A DNA stretch of 64,000 nt from HIMB114 sp052048155 (GCF_052048155.1 NZ_JBNAIK010000006.1:1-64000), one strand, 5' to 3'. Counted from the first letter of the stretch, positions 44,206 through 53,497 are shown. The notes: generated from the sequence alone by a model not told the origin. Translations and numbers: made by a program.

Positions 44206-44282
44206 TGGCGCGCCCGGGAAGATTCGAACTCCCAACCTTCTGATCCGTAGTCAGACGATCTATCCAGTTGATCTACGGGCGC
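44206..44282 (-). tRNA. tRNA-Arg (anticodon ACG)
   Basis: A 77-base tRNA including an encoded CCA. The 5' acceptor strand GCGCCCG pairs with CGGGCGC at the 3' end, the discriminator is G, and the anticodon arm is TCTGA-CTACGGA-TCAGA. The seven-base loop CTACGGA gives anticodon ACG, read as Arg (ICG after deamination). The T-arm contains GTTCGAATC. The tRNA lies directly before the aldehyde dehydrogenase gene on the same strand. Confidence 0.95.
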
Positions 44283-44352
44283 CTTTAATATCAAGCTTAT
44301 ATCAATATCTTTTTTTAAATATAGTTTTTATGTTGAAAAATAAAAGTTCGGA

Positions 44353-44358
44353 TATAAT
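44353..44358 (+). promoter_or_regulatory. Candidate -10 box before the lipoprotein gene
   Basis: A perfect TATAAT at 44353-44358 lies 14 bases upstream of the ATG at 44373. The nearest -35-like element is TTGAAA at 44333-44338, with a 14-base spacer, so the -35 is doubtful. Confidence 0.4.
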
Positions 44359-44372
44359 TACTCTGATATTTT

Positions 44373-44897
44373 ATGAAAAAAGCTTTATTAGTATATATCG
44401 TAATCTTATTTAATTTTTCCTGCTCAAGTTTGGGTACTATTGAAAGTAATACCGGCAAATCGGATTTAATATTAAATCAAAAACAATATGAAAGATTTAT
44501 ATCTTATCTAAATGGAAAGTATTACTCTTATGAATTTGAGCGGAATGAATATAACAAGTCGCCAATTGCTTTTGCGATATCAAAAGATGGAAGTAAAAGT
44601 TTAATGTTAATGTGCGAAGACAATATAAGAACATGTGATAATGGAGTTTATATATTGCAAACTATCTCTAGATTTTCCAAGAAGTTAAATGAGGACTTGT
44701 ACATTTTTGCATTAGGGAAAAAAATAATTTGGAACAATAAGAAAAAGAATATTCGTAACATTTCAGATTTTGACAATTATCTAAGCTCCAATAATCAAAT
44801 AAATAAAGTAAAAAAAAATATAAAAGCCAAAAATCAATTTTTTGATATAGTATTTGATGTATCTGAAACTGATAAATGCGATAGTGATGACTGTTAA
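44373..44897 (+). CDS. Small predicted lipoprotein of unknown function
   Basis: A 174-residue protein. The N-terminal MKKALLVYIVILFNFSCSS resembles a lipoprotein signal with the Cys at residue 17 as the candidate lipidated residue, although the preceding residues are only a loose lipobox. Four further Cys residues occur (CEDNIRTC and the C-terminal CDSDDC). The rest is Lys/Asn-rich with alternating strands and no recognised family. It stands alone between the tRNA and the aminotransferase gene. Confidence 0.6.
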   Translation: MKKALLVYIVILFNFSCSSLGTIESNTGKSDLILNQKQYERFISYLNGKYYSYEFERNEYNKSPIAFAISKDGSKSLMLMCEDNIRTCDNGVYILQTISRFSKKLNEDLYIFALGKKIIWNNKKKNIRNISDFDNYLSSNNQINKVKKNIKAKNQFFDIVFDVSETDKCDSDDC

Positions 44898-44970
44898 TTG
44901 AAATAGACCCTTTAAAAGGCGTTCTAAAAATAGTTGCTATTTAAAACTAAAAGAGTATTAGCCAGAAAAC

Positions 44971-46206
44971 ATGAGTTTAATTAAAGAAAATATAAAAGAC
45001 TTACTACCTTCATCTACTCTTCTTATTAATGAAATGTGTAAGGAGATGTCTAAAGCTGGTAAGACAATTTATCAGTTTGGATTTGGACAATCTCCATTTC
45101 CAGTGCCTGAAAAAATTGTTGAAGCTTTAAAAGTAAATGCACACCAAAAAGATTATCTTCCATCTAAAGGATTATTTGAACTTAGAAAATCAATAGCAGG
45201 ATTTCTAACAAGAAAAGGTTACAAAAATTTAAATCATGAAAATATAATTATAGGTCCTGGTTCAAAAGAATTAATGTTCTTACTTCAAGTTGCGTTTGAC
45301 GGTGAAGTTATTTTACCTGTTCCAAGCTGGGTTTCTTATGCACCGCAAGCAATTATCGCGAAAAATAAATATCATTGGATTCAAACCGAAAAGGAAACGA
45401 ATTGGCATATTTCCCCTGAACATATTGATCAAATTGCATCAAAAATCGAAAGTAAAAACAAACTCATTATTTTAAACTCTCCAAATAATCCATCTGGAAC
45501 AAACATTCATTTATTAAAAGAGTTAGGCGAAGTATTTACTAAACACAATATTACTGTCTTATCAGATGAGATTTACTCTGAACTTTATTTTAAAGATAAC
45601 TATAAATCTATTTCACACTTTCACGAAAATACGATTGTAAGCAGCAGTTTAAGTAAATGGGCTGGAGCTGGTGGTTGGAGAGTGGGATATTTTGCTGTAC
45701 CAAATAATTTAATAGAAATTTTTGAAAAACTTGCTGTGCTTGGAACTGAAACATTTAGTGCCGTATCTGCTCCTACACAATTTGCAGCCATTACTGCTTA
45801 TGAGGAAGATCACTCTGAATACTTAAATAAATCTAAAAAAATTCTTCATGTCATTGCTCATTATGTTTACGAACAATTGAAACAACTTGATATTGATATG
45901 ATTGAGCCAGAAGGTGGTTTTTATTTAATGCCAGATTTTACAAGAATGCTTCAAAACAAATTTAAAAATTCAAAAGATTTTTGTAAAACTTTATTAGATG
46001 AAGCAGGTGTTGCGGTGCTGCCTGGATCTGATTTTGGCTTTCCAGTTGAGAAATTAATATTTAGACTAAGTTATGTTGACTTTAATGGTGCAGAATTTTT
46101 AAAAGTTAAGGATTCAGATATTACTGAAGAAAATTTAGTAAAATATGCTCCAAAAATTGTTGATGGTGTTCAACAAATTATCAACTTTGCAAAAAAATAC
46201 GCATAA
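44971..46206 (+). CDS. Pyridoxal-phosphate aminotransferase, class I/II
   Basis: A 411-residue fold-type I aminotransferase. NSPNNPSGTNI is the PLP-anchoring Asn motif, VLSDEIYSELYF carries the pyridine Asp and Tyr, and the Schiff-base Lys is in SSSLSKWAGAGGWRVGYF. The substrate-carboxylate Arg is in FRLSYVDF. Aspartate/aromatic-type activity is likely, but the substrate cannot be fixed. It lies 70 bases upstream of the TAXI binding-protein gene on the same strand. Confidence 0.87.
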   Translation: MSLIKENIKDLLPSSTLLINEMCKEMSKAGKTIYQFGFGQSPFPVPEKIVEALKVNAHQKDYLPSKGLFELRKSIAGFLTRKGYKNLNHENIIIGPGSKELMFLLQVAFDGEVILPVPSWVSYAPQAIIAKNKYHWIQTEKETNWHISPEHIDQIASKIESKNKLIILNSPNNPSGTNIHLLKELGEVFTKHNITVLSDEIYSELYFKDNYKSISHFHENTIVSSSLSKWAGAGGWRVGYFAVPNNLIEIFEKLAVLGTETFSAVSAPTQFAAITAYEEDHSEYLNKSKKILHVIAHYVYEQLKQLDIDMIEPEGGFYLMPDFTRMLQNKFKNSKDFCKTLLDEAGVAVLPGSDFGFPVEKLIFRLSYVDFNGAEFLKVKDSDITEENLVKYAPKIVDGVQQIINFAKKYA

Positions 46207-46276
46207 CTCAACGGTTGATATCATCACGCGGCTATAGTATTTTTTCTCAAACTTTAATTAATTAAGGGGGACAATA

Positions 46277-47275
46277 ATGAAAAAGCTATTTGCTTCTTTC
46301 ACGTCAGCTTTAGCAATTTTTGCTTTTAGTTTACCTTTCAGTACTTCTGTAAAATCTGCAGAATTCTTTACAATTGGTACTGGTGGTGCAACTGGAGTTT
46401 ATTTCCAAGTTGGTAACGCTATTTGTAAAATGGTTGCAAAGCTACAATCTGCCGAGCACGGTAGAAAAAAAGGAACTGACAAAGCGTACAGATGTGCGGC
46501 TCCATCTTCGGGTGGATCAACATATAACATTGGTCAGATCCAACAAGGCGAGTTCCAATTTGGTGTAGCTCAGTCTGACTGGCAATATCATGCATATAAT
46601 GCATCTAAGCCAGATAAAGTAAAACCATTCAAAGATCTAAGAGCTGTATTTTCTGCTCACCCAGAGCCTTTTCAAATTATCGCAAGAAAAGGATCTAAGA
46701 TCAAAGATTGGAAATCTTTAAAAGGAAAAAAGGTTAACATTGGTAACCCAGGTTCTGGTCAAAGAGGAACTTTCGAAGTGCTAATGGAATCTCACGGTGT
46801 AAACAAAAGTTATTTTGGTTCTACAACTGAGCTAACTTCATCTGAGCAATCAGGTGCACTTTGTGATAAAAAAATCGATGCTTTTGGTTATACTGTAGGT
46901 GTACCTAATGCTGGTGTTGCTCAATCAACAGACGGCTGTGGTGCTTACATTATTAACCTAACAACTCCACAGGTTAAAAAGCTAGTTGCGGATAATCCGT
47001 TCTATGCTTTTGCAACTATTCCAAAAGGAACTTACAAAACTTCTAAGAAGGATGTAACAACTTTTGGTGTGATGGCGTCTGTTGTTACAAGCGCAAGTGT
47101 TTCTGAAGAAATGGTATACAATGTAGTGAAAGCTGTTTTTGAAAATCTTGATGATTTCAAAAAACAACACCCTGCATTTGCAAACCTTGATCCTAAAAAA
47201 ATGATCAAAGATGGTTTGTCTGCACCATTGCACCCAGGAGCAGTTAAGTATTATAAAGAAAAAGGCTTAATGTAG
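46277..47275 (+). CDS. TAXI-type TRAP transporter solute-binding protein
   Basis: A 332-residue periplasmic binding protein with signal peptide (LFASFTSALAIFAFSLPFS region). The TAXI family signature is FFTIGTGGATGVYFQVGNAIC, seen as GTGGATGVYFQVG, followed by PSSGGSTYNI, GQIQQGEFQFGVAQSDW and the LHPGAVKYYKEKG C-terminus. The ligand is unknown; family members bind amino acids, dicarboxylates or related anions. The ribosome site AAGGGGG is very strong for this genome. It precedes the fused TRAP permease, separated by a terminator-like hairpin. Confidence 0.92.
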   Translation: MKKLFASFTSALAIFAFSLPFSTSVKSAEFFTIGTGGATGVYFQVGNAICKMVAKLQSAEHGRKKGTDKAYRCAAPSSGGSTYNIGQIQQGEFQFGVAQSDWQYHAYNASKPDKVKPFKDLRAVFSAHPEPFQIIARKGSKIKDWKSLKGKKVNIGNPGSGQRGTFEVLMESHGVNKSYFGSTTELTSSEQSGALCDKKIDAFGYTVGVPNAGVAQSTDGCGAYIINLTTPQVKKLVADNPFYAFATIPKGTYKTSKKDVTTFGVMASVVTSASVSEEMVYNVVKAVFENLDDFKKQHPAFANLDPKKMIKDGLSAPLHPGAVKYYKEKGLM

Positions 47276-47289
47276 TCTTTTGATATTCA

Positions 47290-47322
47290 AAGGCCCAGTT
47301 AATAAACTGGGCCTTTTTTTTT
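47290..47322 (+). terminator. Intrinsic terminator or attenuator after the TAXI binding protein
   Basis: A perfect 11-base stem (arms 47290-47300 and 47305-47315, core GGCCCAG/CTGGGCC), an AATA loop and a run of T to 47322. It would stop most transcripts after the binding-protein gene and lower expression of the permease downstream. Confidence 0.88.
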
Positions 47323-47359
47323 ATACTCCTTTAAAAAACAAAAGTTTATAATTCTCATC

Positions 47360-49717
47360 ATGTCAAAAGAAGAAATTAAAACTGCATCAGACCAATTTGA
47401 AAATATTGATGATGAAGGTGGAGTAAAAAGAAACCTTAAAGGTTTTAATCTGAAACTTGTTGCAGGTATTGCAATTTGCTGGACGTTGTTTCAGTTGTGG
47501 TATGCAAGTCCATTACCGTTTCTTCTAAAGTTTGGAATTTTTATTGATTTACCTGCAAGAGCTATACATTTAGCTTTTGCATTAATTTTATGTTTTTTAA
47601 TTTACCCTTCTAAAAAATCAAATTCTAACCAACCTATAAAATATTATGATTATATATTTGTTGGGCTTTCTATCATTACAACTTTTTATATCGTCTTTGA
47701 CTACGAAGGTTTAGTTAACCGTCAAGGAGTCCTTGCAAACATCAATTTATTTGGAATTAAAATTCCATATGAAATGATATTAGGTGCTGTTGGTATGATT
47801 TTGTTGCTTGAAGCAACCAGAAGAGCAATTGGATTACCTTTAGTTTTTATCGCTGTCATATTTATAATTTTTTCAATTTTTGGTCAGCAAATGCCAGATC
47901 TTATTGCTCATGCAGGTTTATCGATTACTAGATTAGTTGGATATCATTGGCTTGGAGGGGAAGCTATTTTTGGTATTCCCATAAGTGTTTCTGTTGGTTT
48001 TATTTTCTTATTTGTTTTATTTGGATCCATTTTAGATGCAGCAGGTGGTGGTAAATATTTTTTAAATTTAGCATTTGCTCTAGTAGGTAAAATGAGAGGT
48101 GGTCCTGCAAAAGCTGCTATTTTAGCTTCTGGTTTAACCGGTATGATCTCTGGATCATCTGTGGCAAATACAGTTACAACTGGAACTTTTACAATTCCTA
48201 TTATGAAAAAAACAGGATTACCTGCAGTTAAAGCTGGAGCAGTAGAAGTTGCAGCATCTGTTAATGGACAAATCATGCCGCCAATCATGGGAGCTGCTGC
48301 GTTTGTAATGGCGGAACTACTTGGTATTCCTTATCTAACTGTTGTTACTCATGCCTTTTTACCAGCTGTAATATCTTATATTGCACTCTTTTATATTTCA
48401 CACTTAGAGGCGTTAAAGCTAGATATTAAAGGTTTGCCTGAAAAAGATATTCCTCCTTTAAAAGAAACATTTTTAAGTGGTATTCATTACTTAATTCCAA
48501 TTGGTGTTTTAATTTATCTACTATTAGTGATGAATTGGACTGCTGCATCATCAGTATTTTATTCGATAATTTCATTAATTATTATTATTATTTTTAAAGA
48601 ATTAATTACCTCTAAAAAAGAAAGCCAGACTTCAAAGGTTGGTTTCATTAATGCTTTTAACAAAATTATTACGGGCTTTGAAAAAGGTGCAGTTAATATG
48701 GTAAGTGTTGGTATCGCAATTGCAACTGCAGGAATTATTGTTGGTGCTGTTTCATCAACGGGTCTAAGTAATAATCTTGTTATTATTGTCGAGGCTATAT
48801 CTGGTGGAAATATTATCTATCTTTTAGGTCTTACTGCTTTTCTTTGTATTATTTTAGGAATGGGATTACCTACGACTGCAAACTATCTAGTTGTTGCAGC
48901 TCTTATGGCTAATGTTGTAGTTGAGGTTGGTAGTGCATCAGGTTATGTATTCCCGCTTATCGCAATTCACTTATATGTTTTTTATTATGGTTTAATGGCA
49001 GATGTCACGCCACCTGTTGGACTTGCTTCCTATGCAGCTGCAGCGATATCAAGAGCAGATCCAATCAAAACAGGTATTCAGGCTTTTTGGTATAGTTTGA
49101 GAACAGGTATTTTGCCAATTGTATTTATTTTTAACAATGAACTTTTGCTTATTGGTATTGAAAACTGGTTCCATGGTATTGTTGTTATGATCACATCTTT
49201 AATTGCAATATTAGTGTTTACTGCAGCAACACAAGGATGGTTTGTTAATAAATTAAAATGGTATGAAATTATTGTATTTTTACTTATTTCTTTAGCGTTA
49301 TTTAGACCAGGATTAATTATGGACCAATTTTACCCAGAGTTTAATCAAGTAAAACTCAATACAAAAATAATTAATGAAACTAAATTTCAATCTGATCAAA
49401 AAGTTCAAATTAAAGTTACAAGGCAAACAGCCTATGGACCGAGATATAAAATGTTTGAAATACCCAAAGATTCTTTTGACCAATCTTATTCATTAGAAGA
49501 GTACGGTATTAATTTAGTCACAAAAAAAGATAGTATCATTATTGATACGCTCAAATGGAATGGTATTGCAAAAAAATCAGGCTTTGAAACTGATGATATT
49601 TTAACTGAAATTAAAATTGAAAATAAAAATCGTCCAGATAAAGATATTGTTTATCCGTTTGCTTTATTGGTATTGGGATTATTTGGATATTTAAACTATA
49701 GGAAACAAAGTATCTGA
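47360..49717 (+). CDS. TRAP transporter fused permease (DctQM-type, TAXI class)
   Basis: A 785-residue fusion of the small and large TRAP permease subunits. The first four helices (about residues 30-150) are DctQ-like and the rest is DctM-like. GLTGMISGSSVANTVTTGTFTIP and MGLPTTANYLVVAALMA are typical of the DctM core, and VTPPVGLASYAAAA is also conserved. The C-terminus has a soluble PDZ-like extension (about residues 690-765) and a final helix. It works with the TAXI binding protein upstream. A TATAAT at 47347-47352, 8 bases before the ATG, could give a separate near-leaderless transcript. Confidence 0.92.
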   Translation: MSKEEIKTASDQFENIDDEGGVKRNLKGFNLKLVAGIAICWTLFQLWYASPLPFLLKFGIFIDLPARAIHLAFALILCFLIYPSKKSNSNQPIKYYDYIFVGLSIITTFYIVFDYEGLVNRQGVLANINLFGIKIPYEMILGAVGMILLLEATRRAIGLPLVFIAVIFIIFSIFGQQMPDLIAHAGLSITRLVGYHWLGGEAIFGIPISVSVGFIFLFVLFGSILDAAGGGKYFLNLAFALVGKMRGGPAKAAILASGLTGMISGSSVANTVTTGTFTIPIMKKTGLPAVKAGAVEVAASVNGQIMPPIMGAAAFVMAELLGIPYLTVVTHAFLPAVISYIALFYISHLEALKLDIKGLPEKDIPPLKETFLSGIHYLIPIGVLIYLLLVMNWTAASSVFYSIISLIIIIIFKELITSKKESQTSKVGFINAFNKIITGFEKGAVNMVSVGIAIATAGIIVGAVSSTGLSNNLVIIVEAISGGNIIYLLGLTAFLCIILGMGLPTTANYLVVAALMANVVVEVGSASGYVFPLIAIHLYVFYYGLMADVTPPVGLASYAAAAISRADPIKTGIQAFWYSLRTGILPIVFIFNNELLLIGIENWFHGIVVMITSLIAILVFTAATQGWFVNKLKWYEIIVFLLISLALFRPGLIMDQFYPEFNQVKLNTKIINETKFQSDQKVQIKVTRQTAYGPRYKMFEIPKDSFDQSYSLEEYGINLVTKKDSIIIDTLKWNGIAKKSGFETDDILTEIKIENKNRPDKDIVYPFALLVLGLFGYLNYRKQSI

Positions 49718-49846
49718 TAGTTTACAAGACTCGCAAATCATAAAGCCATAAAGTAAATAATTTGCATAAACGGACTCATTTTCTTGAACACACTTTTCAC
49801 ATTTTTTGATAATTTTTTTATTCAATGATTTGGAAGTCTTTTTCAT
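49691..49846 (-). CDS. 51-residue zinc-ribbon-like protein
   Basis: A short ATG-to-TAA frame on the minus strand. It begins MKKTSKSLNK and contains two Cys pairs, CEKC near residue 16 and CESC near residue 38, 18 residues apart, which fits a small zinc ribbon. It starts inside the 3' end of the dehydratase gene (29-base overlap, same strand) and its 3' end overlaps the TRAP permease gene by 27 bases. Function unknown. The metal-ligand spacing and start-stop coherence argue that it is real. Confidence 0.55.
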   Translation of the reverse strand: MKKTSKSLNKKIIKKCEKCVQENESVYANYLLYGFMICESCKLSDTLFPIV

Positions 49847-50993
49847 ATTTATTTGAAAGATTAATTCCTAAACCAGGAGTATTTTCATCTAAATCGATAA
49901 AACCATTTTTTGGCTCCGGGTCACCTTCAAATATATAATAGAAAAGTTCATTACCTATCTCAACATCATGAACAGGAAAAAACTCTGAGAATGGACAATT
50001 TAAATTAGCCATTGTTAAATGATAATTGTGCATTTGACCTGCATGAGGAATAACGGGCACTTGATAAGCTTCAGCTAAAGCATTAATTTTTTGTGCTGCT
50101 GTAATTCCACCAACTCTATTTGTGTCATATTGAATATAACTCACAGCCTTAAGATCTAACAGCTGTCTAAAGCCAAATAATGAGAATTCGTGCTCTCCAC
50201 CTGAAATTGGTATCATATTCATATTATTGAGTTCAGCATACCCATGAATATCATCTGCGATCACTGGTTCTTCTAACCACTTTGGTTGGAACTTCATTAA
50301 CTTGGGCAGCATATGTTTTGTATATTCTAAATTCCAGCCCATATAGCATTCCAGCATTAGGTCCGTGTCATATCCAACAACCTCTCTTACAGCTTCAACT
50401 AACTCTAAATTTTTCTTCACTCCATCAGGGCCATCTTTTGGTCCCCAGCCAAAACGCATCTTGAACATTTTAAAACCTTGATCGACATAACTTTGAGCTT
50501 CTTTTTTTAAATCTTCAATTGGTTGGCTGTATAATTTTGAAGCGTAAACAGGAATTTTTTCCTTAGTTCTTCCACCTAATAACTTAAACACAGGTTTATT
50601 AGTTAATTTTCCTAGTAAGTCCCATATAGCAATATCAACTGCAGATATAGCAGTCATTCCCACACCTTTTCGTCCCCATGCTAATGTTCTTCTGTACATT
50701 TTTTCCCAGAGATAAGCATAATCAAAAGGATCTTCATTTAATATTAAAGGCGTTAGATAATGATCAATTGTTTTCTTTACAACTTGTGGCGCTAAAGCAG
50801 CGTTACCAATTCCAACCAAACCATCATCGGTTTCAATTTCACACGTCAGCCATTCATGAAATCTGAATGAACCCATATTATCACCCTTTTCATACAAAAG
50901 ATCAGATGCATTGGTACAAAAATTACTTTGTGGAGGTACTGTTTTACCTTTCCATTGATAGACTTTTGTTTTTACCGATTTGATTTTTGTCAT
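49818..50993 (-). CDS. L-rhamnonate dehydratase-type enolase superfamily enzyme
   Basis: A 391-residue mandelate-racemase/enolase superfamily protein matching the L-rhamnonate dehydratase (RhmD) subgroup. Segments such as GIGNAALAP, RRTLAWGRKGVGMTAISAVD, LLGGRTKEKIPVY, ECYMGWNLEYTKHMLPKL and HAGQMHNYHLTM are those of RhmD. Metal ligands are the Asp of TDLMLECY, the Glu of WLEEPV and the Glu of SGGEHEFS; the catalytic His is in HAGQMH. RhmD enzymes also act on L-lyxonate and L-mannonate. Next to ketoglutarate-semialdehyde dehydrogenase, a five-carbon sugar acid such as L-lyxonate is plausible (inference). Confidence 0.88.
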   Translation of the reverse strand: MTKIKSVKTKVYQWKGKTVPPQSNFCTNASDLLYEKGDNMGSFRFHEWLTCEIETDDGLVGIGNAALAPQVVKKTIDHYLTPLILNEDPFDYAYLWEKMYRRTLAWGRKGVGMTAISAVDIAIWDLLGKLTNKPVFKLLGGRTKEKIPVYASKLYSQPIEDLKKEAQSYVDQGFKMFKMRFGWGPKDGPDGVKKNLELVEAVREVVGYDTDLMLECYMGWNLEYTKHMLPKLMKFQPKWLEEPVIADDIHGYAELNNMNMIPISGGEHEFSLFGFRQLLDLKAVSYIQYDTNRVGGITAAQKINALAEAYQVPVIPHAGQMHNYHLTMANLNCPFSEFFPVHDVEIGNELFYYIFEGDPEPKNGFIDLDENTPGLGINLSNKYEKDFQIIE

Positions 50994-51982
50994 TAATTAA
51001 TTTGAGTTCCTGAATTCATTTTTACTGCTAACTTAAATGAATTAATCGTTGGCTCTAGATTAGCAGTATTAGTTCCAACAATATCAAAAGCAGTTCCATG
51101 GGCTGGTGTTGTTACAGGAACAGTTAATCCACCTGACACTGTTACCCCTCTATCAAAACCAAATGCTTTCAATCCACATTGTAAAGCATCATGATACATT
51201 CCCACTATGCAATCGTGATTCTTGTTTTTAAATGCGGTTATAAAAGATGTATCGCAGGGCAAAGGTCCGTCAGCATTAATTCCCATTTTTTTAGCTTCTT
51301 CAATAGCAGGTATAATTTCATCTTTTTCTTCAGTGCCAAATTCAGCATGAGGATTAAGTGCTTGGACAGCTATTCTAGGATTTTTAATTCCACTCATTTT
51401 TAAAGTTTGGTCTAATAACTTGATTGGTTTTAAAATGTTTTCTTTTGTAATGTTCTCTGGAACTTCTTTGATTGGGATATGTGACGTTACACGAGCAGTC
51501 CAAAAATTATCTACAACATTAAATTCACAACAAAATTCTTTCATTTCAAGTTTATTCTGCATGAAATCATGCTCATCATTGTACTGACAACCACCCATCA
51601 TTAAACTTGTTTTGTTCATAGGACCAAAGTTGATTGCATCAATTTTTTTTTCTTTTGCAAGATCTAAAGCATAATCCATAGCTTCAAGAACGCTTTTTCC
51701 AGACTCAGCAGAAACTTCTCCATGTTTATAAGTTCTGTTTGTTCCTTTTGAGATATCTAAAAAAAACTTTGTTTTATCATCAAATTTAACTTCGTTAAAA
51801 TCAGTAACAAATTTAAAATCAACTTTTTTTCCAGATATATTTTCACCATCTTCTAATATTTTTTTTTCACCAATTACAACTACATTGGCCTCATTAGAAA
51901 TATCTTCATTTAATAATCTAACAACTAATTCTGGACCAATGCCTGAAGGGTCACCTAGTAAAACTGCTACTTTTTTTTTCAT
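50993..51982 (-). CDS. PdxA-family 4-phospho-threonate/4-hydroxythreonine-4-phosphate dehydrogenase-like
   Basis: A 329-residue PdxA-family dehydrogenase. LGDPSGIGPEL is the opening signature, and metal His ligands are in YNDEHDFM, ALNPHAEFG and MYHDALQ. The C-terminal GTAFDIVGTN is conserved. Its setting in a sugar-acid cluster, not with pyridoxine genes, suggests a catabolic PdxA2-like role on a four-carbon phosphorylated acid, but no partner kinase (DUF1537) is in the window. It overlaps the dehydratase start by one base (TAATG). The ribosome site is AAGGAG. Confidence 0.82.
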   Translation of the reverse strand: MKKKVAVLLGDPSGIGPELVVRLLNEDISNEANVVVIGEKKILEDGENISGKKVDFKFVTDFNEVKFDDKTKFFLDISKGTNRTYKHGEVSAESGKSVLEAMDYALDLAKEKKIDAINFGPMNKTSLMMGGCQYNDEHDFMQNKLEMKEFCCEFNVVDNFWTARVTSHIPIKEVPENITKENILKPIKLLDQTLKMSGIKNPRIAVQALNPHAEFGTEEKDEIIPAIEEAKKMGINADGPLPCDTSFITAFKNKNHDCIVGMYHDALQCGLKAFGFDRGVTVSGGLTVPVTTPAHGTAFDIVGTNTANLEPTINSFKLAVKMNSGTQIN

Positions 51983-52027
51983 AATTTAAACTCCTTGGTT
52001 AATAATTCTTAATTATTCTTAATTCAA

Positions 52028-53497
52028 TCATTTATTCTTTTTCCTTATATTAGGAAATATTAAAGCAACAACCGATAAAATAAAGAAAGTTACAACAATT
52101 GGTCTGGTAAAAAACAAAGTCCAATCACCATCAAAAATCACTAAAGATTGTCTTAATGTTAGTTCAACTAATTGCCCAAGGATTAAACCAATAATAACAG
52201 GCACAACAGAGAAACCAAATTTTCTCATTACATATCCAATAATTCCAAAACCAATCATCAAGAAAACATCTGTAAAAGATTGGTTTAAAGAATAAGTCCC
52301 GCAAACAGATAGTGTAAATATCATTGGCCATAATAATCGATTAGGAATTAATGTTATTCTTGCAAAAATTTTTGCGCCAAAAAACCCAAAAATAAAAAAT
52401 AGAATATTTGCAAAAAACATTGCACCAAATATTCCATATAAAAATTCAGGTTGTTCTTTAAACAAATCTGGTCCTGGTCTTAAACCATGAATGATTAAAC
52501 CTGTTAAAATAACTGCAGTTGTAGCGCTTCCTGGAATTCCAAGAGCAAGTGTTGGAACCATGGCTCCACCTGTTGCTGCATTATTTGCAGTCTCAGCTCC
52601 TGCTATTCCATCAATCGCACCTTTGCCAAACTCTTCAGGTTTTTTTGACCATCTTTTTGCCTCTGAATATCCTATTAAAGAAGCAACGGTTCCTCCTTCG
52701 GCAGGAAGAATGCCTATAAAAGAACCAATTCCAGATGATCTTAAAATCGTTTTAAAACAATATTTAAAATCATCTTTGGATGGAAGTCTTACAGCTTTCA
52801 TCGCTATTCTTTCAAAAATTTGATTTGTTAAATTAGATTGAACTAATAATTCACTCATAGCAAACATTCCAACTACAACAGGAATAAACCCAATTCCCTC
52901 GGTCAACTCATTTACACCAAAAGTAAATCGATCGATTGATGCCATTACATCTTTTCCAACAGTTGATAATAGAATACCAAATGCACCAGCGATTAAATTT
53001 TTAATTGGACTTCCTTCTCCTATTGAAGCAAGCATTGTTAATCCAAATATAGCTAAAGCAAAATATTCAGGTTGACCAAACTCATAGGCAATATTTGCTA
53101 AAATAGGTGCAAAAAGAACTAATACTACAACGCTGAATAAACCACCGAATGCACTTCCAAAAGTTGCCATACCTAACGCCCGACCAGCTTCGCCCTTTTG
53201 AGCCAAAGGATAACCGTCTAAGCAAGTTGCAGCTGCTGCAGGTGTTCCAGGAGTATTAATAAGAACAGCTGTAATTGCACCCCCGTATGTTCCTGCACAA
53301 TAAATTGCAGTTAATAGAACAATTGCTGACAAAGGGTCTAGGGTAATTGTAAATGGAAGAATTAATGCCCCTCCTGTTGTTGGACCAAGTCCAGGCAAAA
53401 CTCCTAAAATCAATCCAAACAAAGTTCCCAAAAAAAGGATAATTAAAAGCTTGCTGCTTAAAATTGGTGCAATCATGTAGGATAAATTTTCAATCAT
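52028..53497 (-). CDS. tctA: Tripartite tricarboxylate transporter large permease subunit
   Basis: A 489-residue TctA with about 11 helices. GLGPTTGGALILPFTI, LINTPGTPAAAATCLDGYPLAQKGEAGRAL and GIGSFIGILPAEGGTVASLIGYSEAKRWSK (seen as GILPAEGGTVASL) are the family repeats. It imports a carboxylate with TctB and the binding protein TctC. ATG 53497 forms TAATG with the tctB stop; a TTG at 53503 is less likely. Downstream is the pdxA-like gene. Confidence 0.93.
   Translation of the reverse strand: MIENLSYMIAPILSSKLLIILFLGTLFGLILGVLPGLGPTTGGALILPFTITLDPLSAIVLLTAIYCAGTYGGAITAVLINTPGTPAAAATCLDGYPLAQKGEAGRALGMATFGSAFGGLFSVVVLVLFAPILANIAYEFGQPEYFALAIFGLTMLASIGEGSPIKNLIAGAFGILLSTVGKDVMASIDRFTFGVNELTEGIGFIPVVVGMFAMSELLVQSNLTNQIFERIAMKAVRLPSKDDFKYCFKTILRSSGIGSFIGILPAEGGTVASLIGYSEAKRWSKKPEEFGKGAIDGIAGAETANNAATGGAMVPTLALGIPGSATTAVILTGLIIHGLRPGPDLFKEQPEFLYGIFGAMFFANILFFIFGFFGAKIFARITLIPNRLLWPMIFTLSVCGTYSLNQSFTDVFLMIGFGIIGYVMRKFGFSVVPVIIGLILGQLVELTLRQSLVIFDGDWTLFFTRPIVVTFFILSVVALIFPNIRKKNK

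Noticed and set aside
44197..44235. Longer N-terminus of the aldehyde dehydrogenase
   Set aside because: The extension would translate through the acceptor and T-arm of tRNA-Arg; the paralogue at 20621 aligns with the shorter start at 44196.
46207..46276. Promoter of the TAXI gene from TTGATA (46215-46220) and TATAGT (46233-46238)
   Set aside because: The 12-base spacer is too short for a sigma-70 promoter, so I did not list it.
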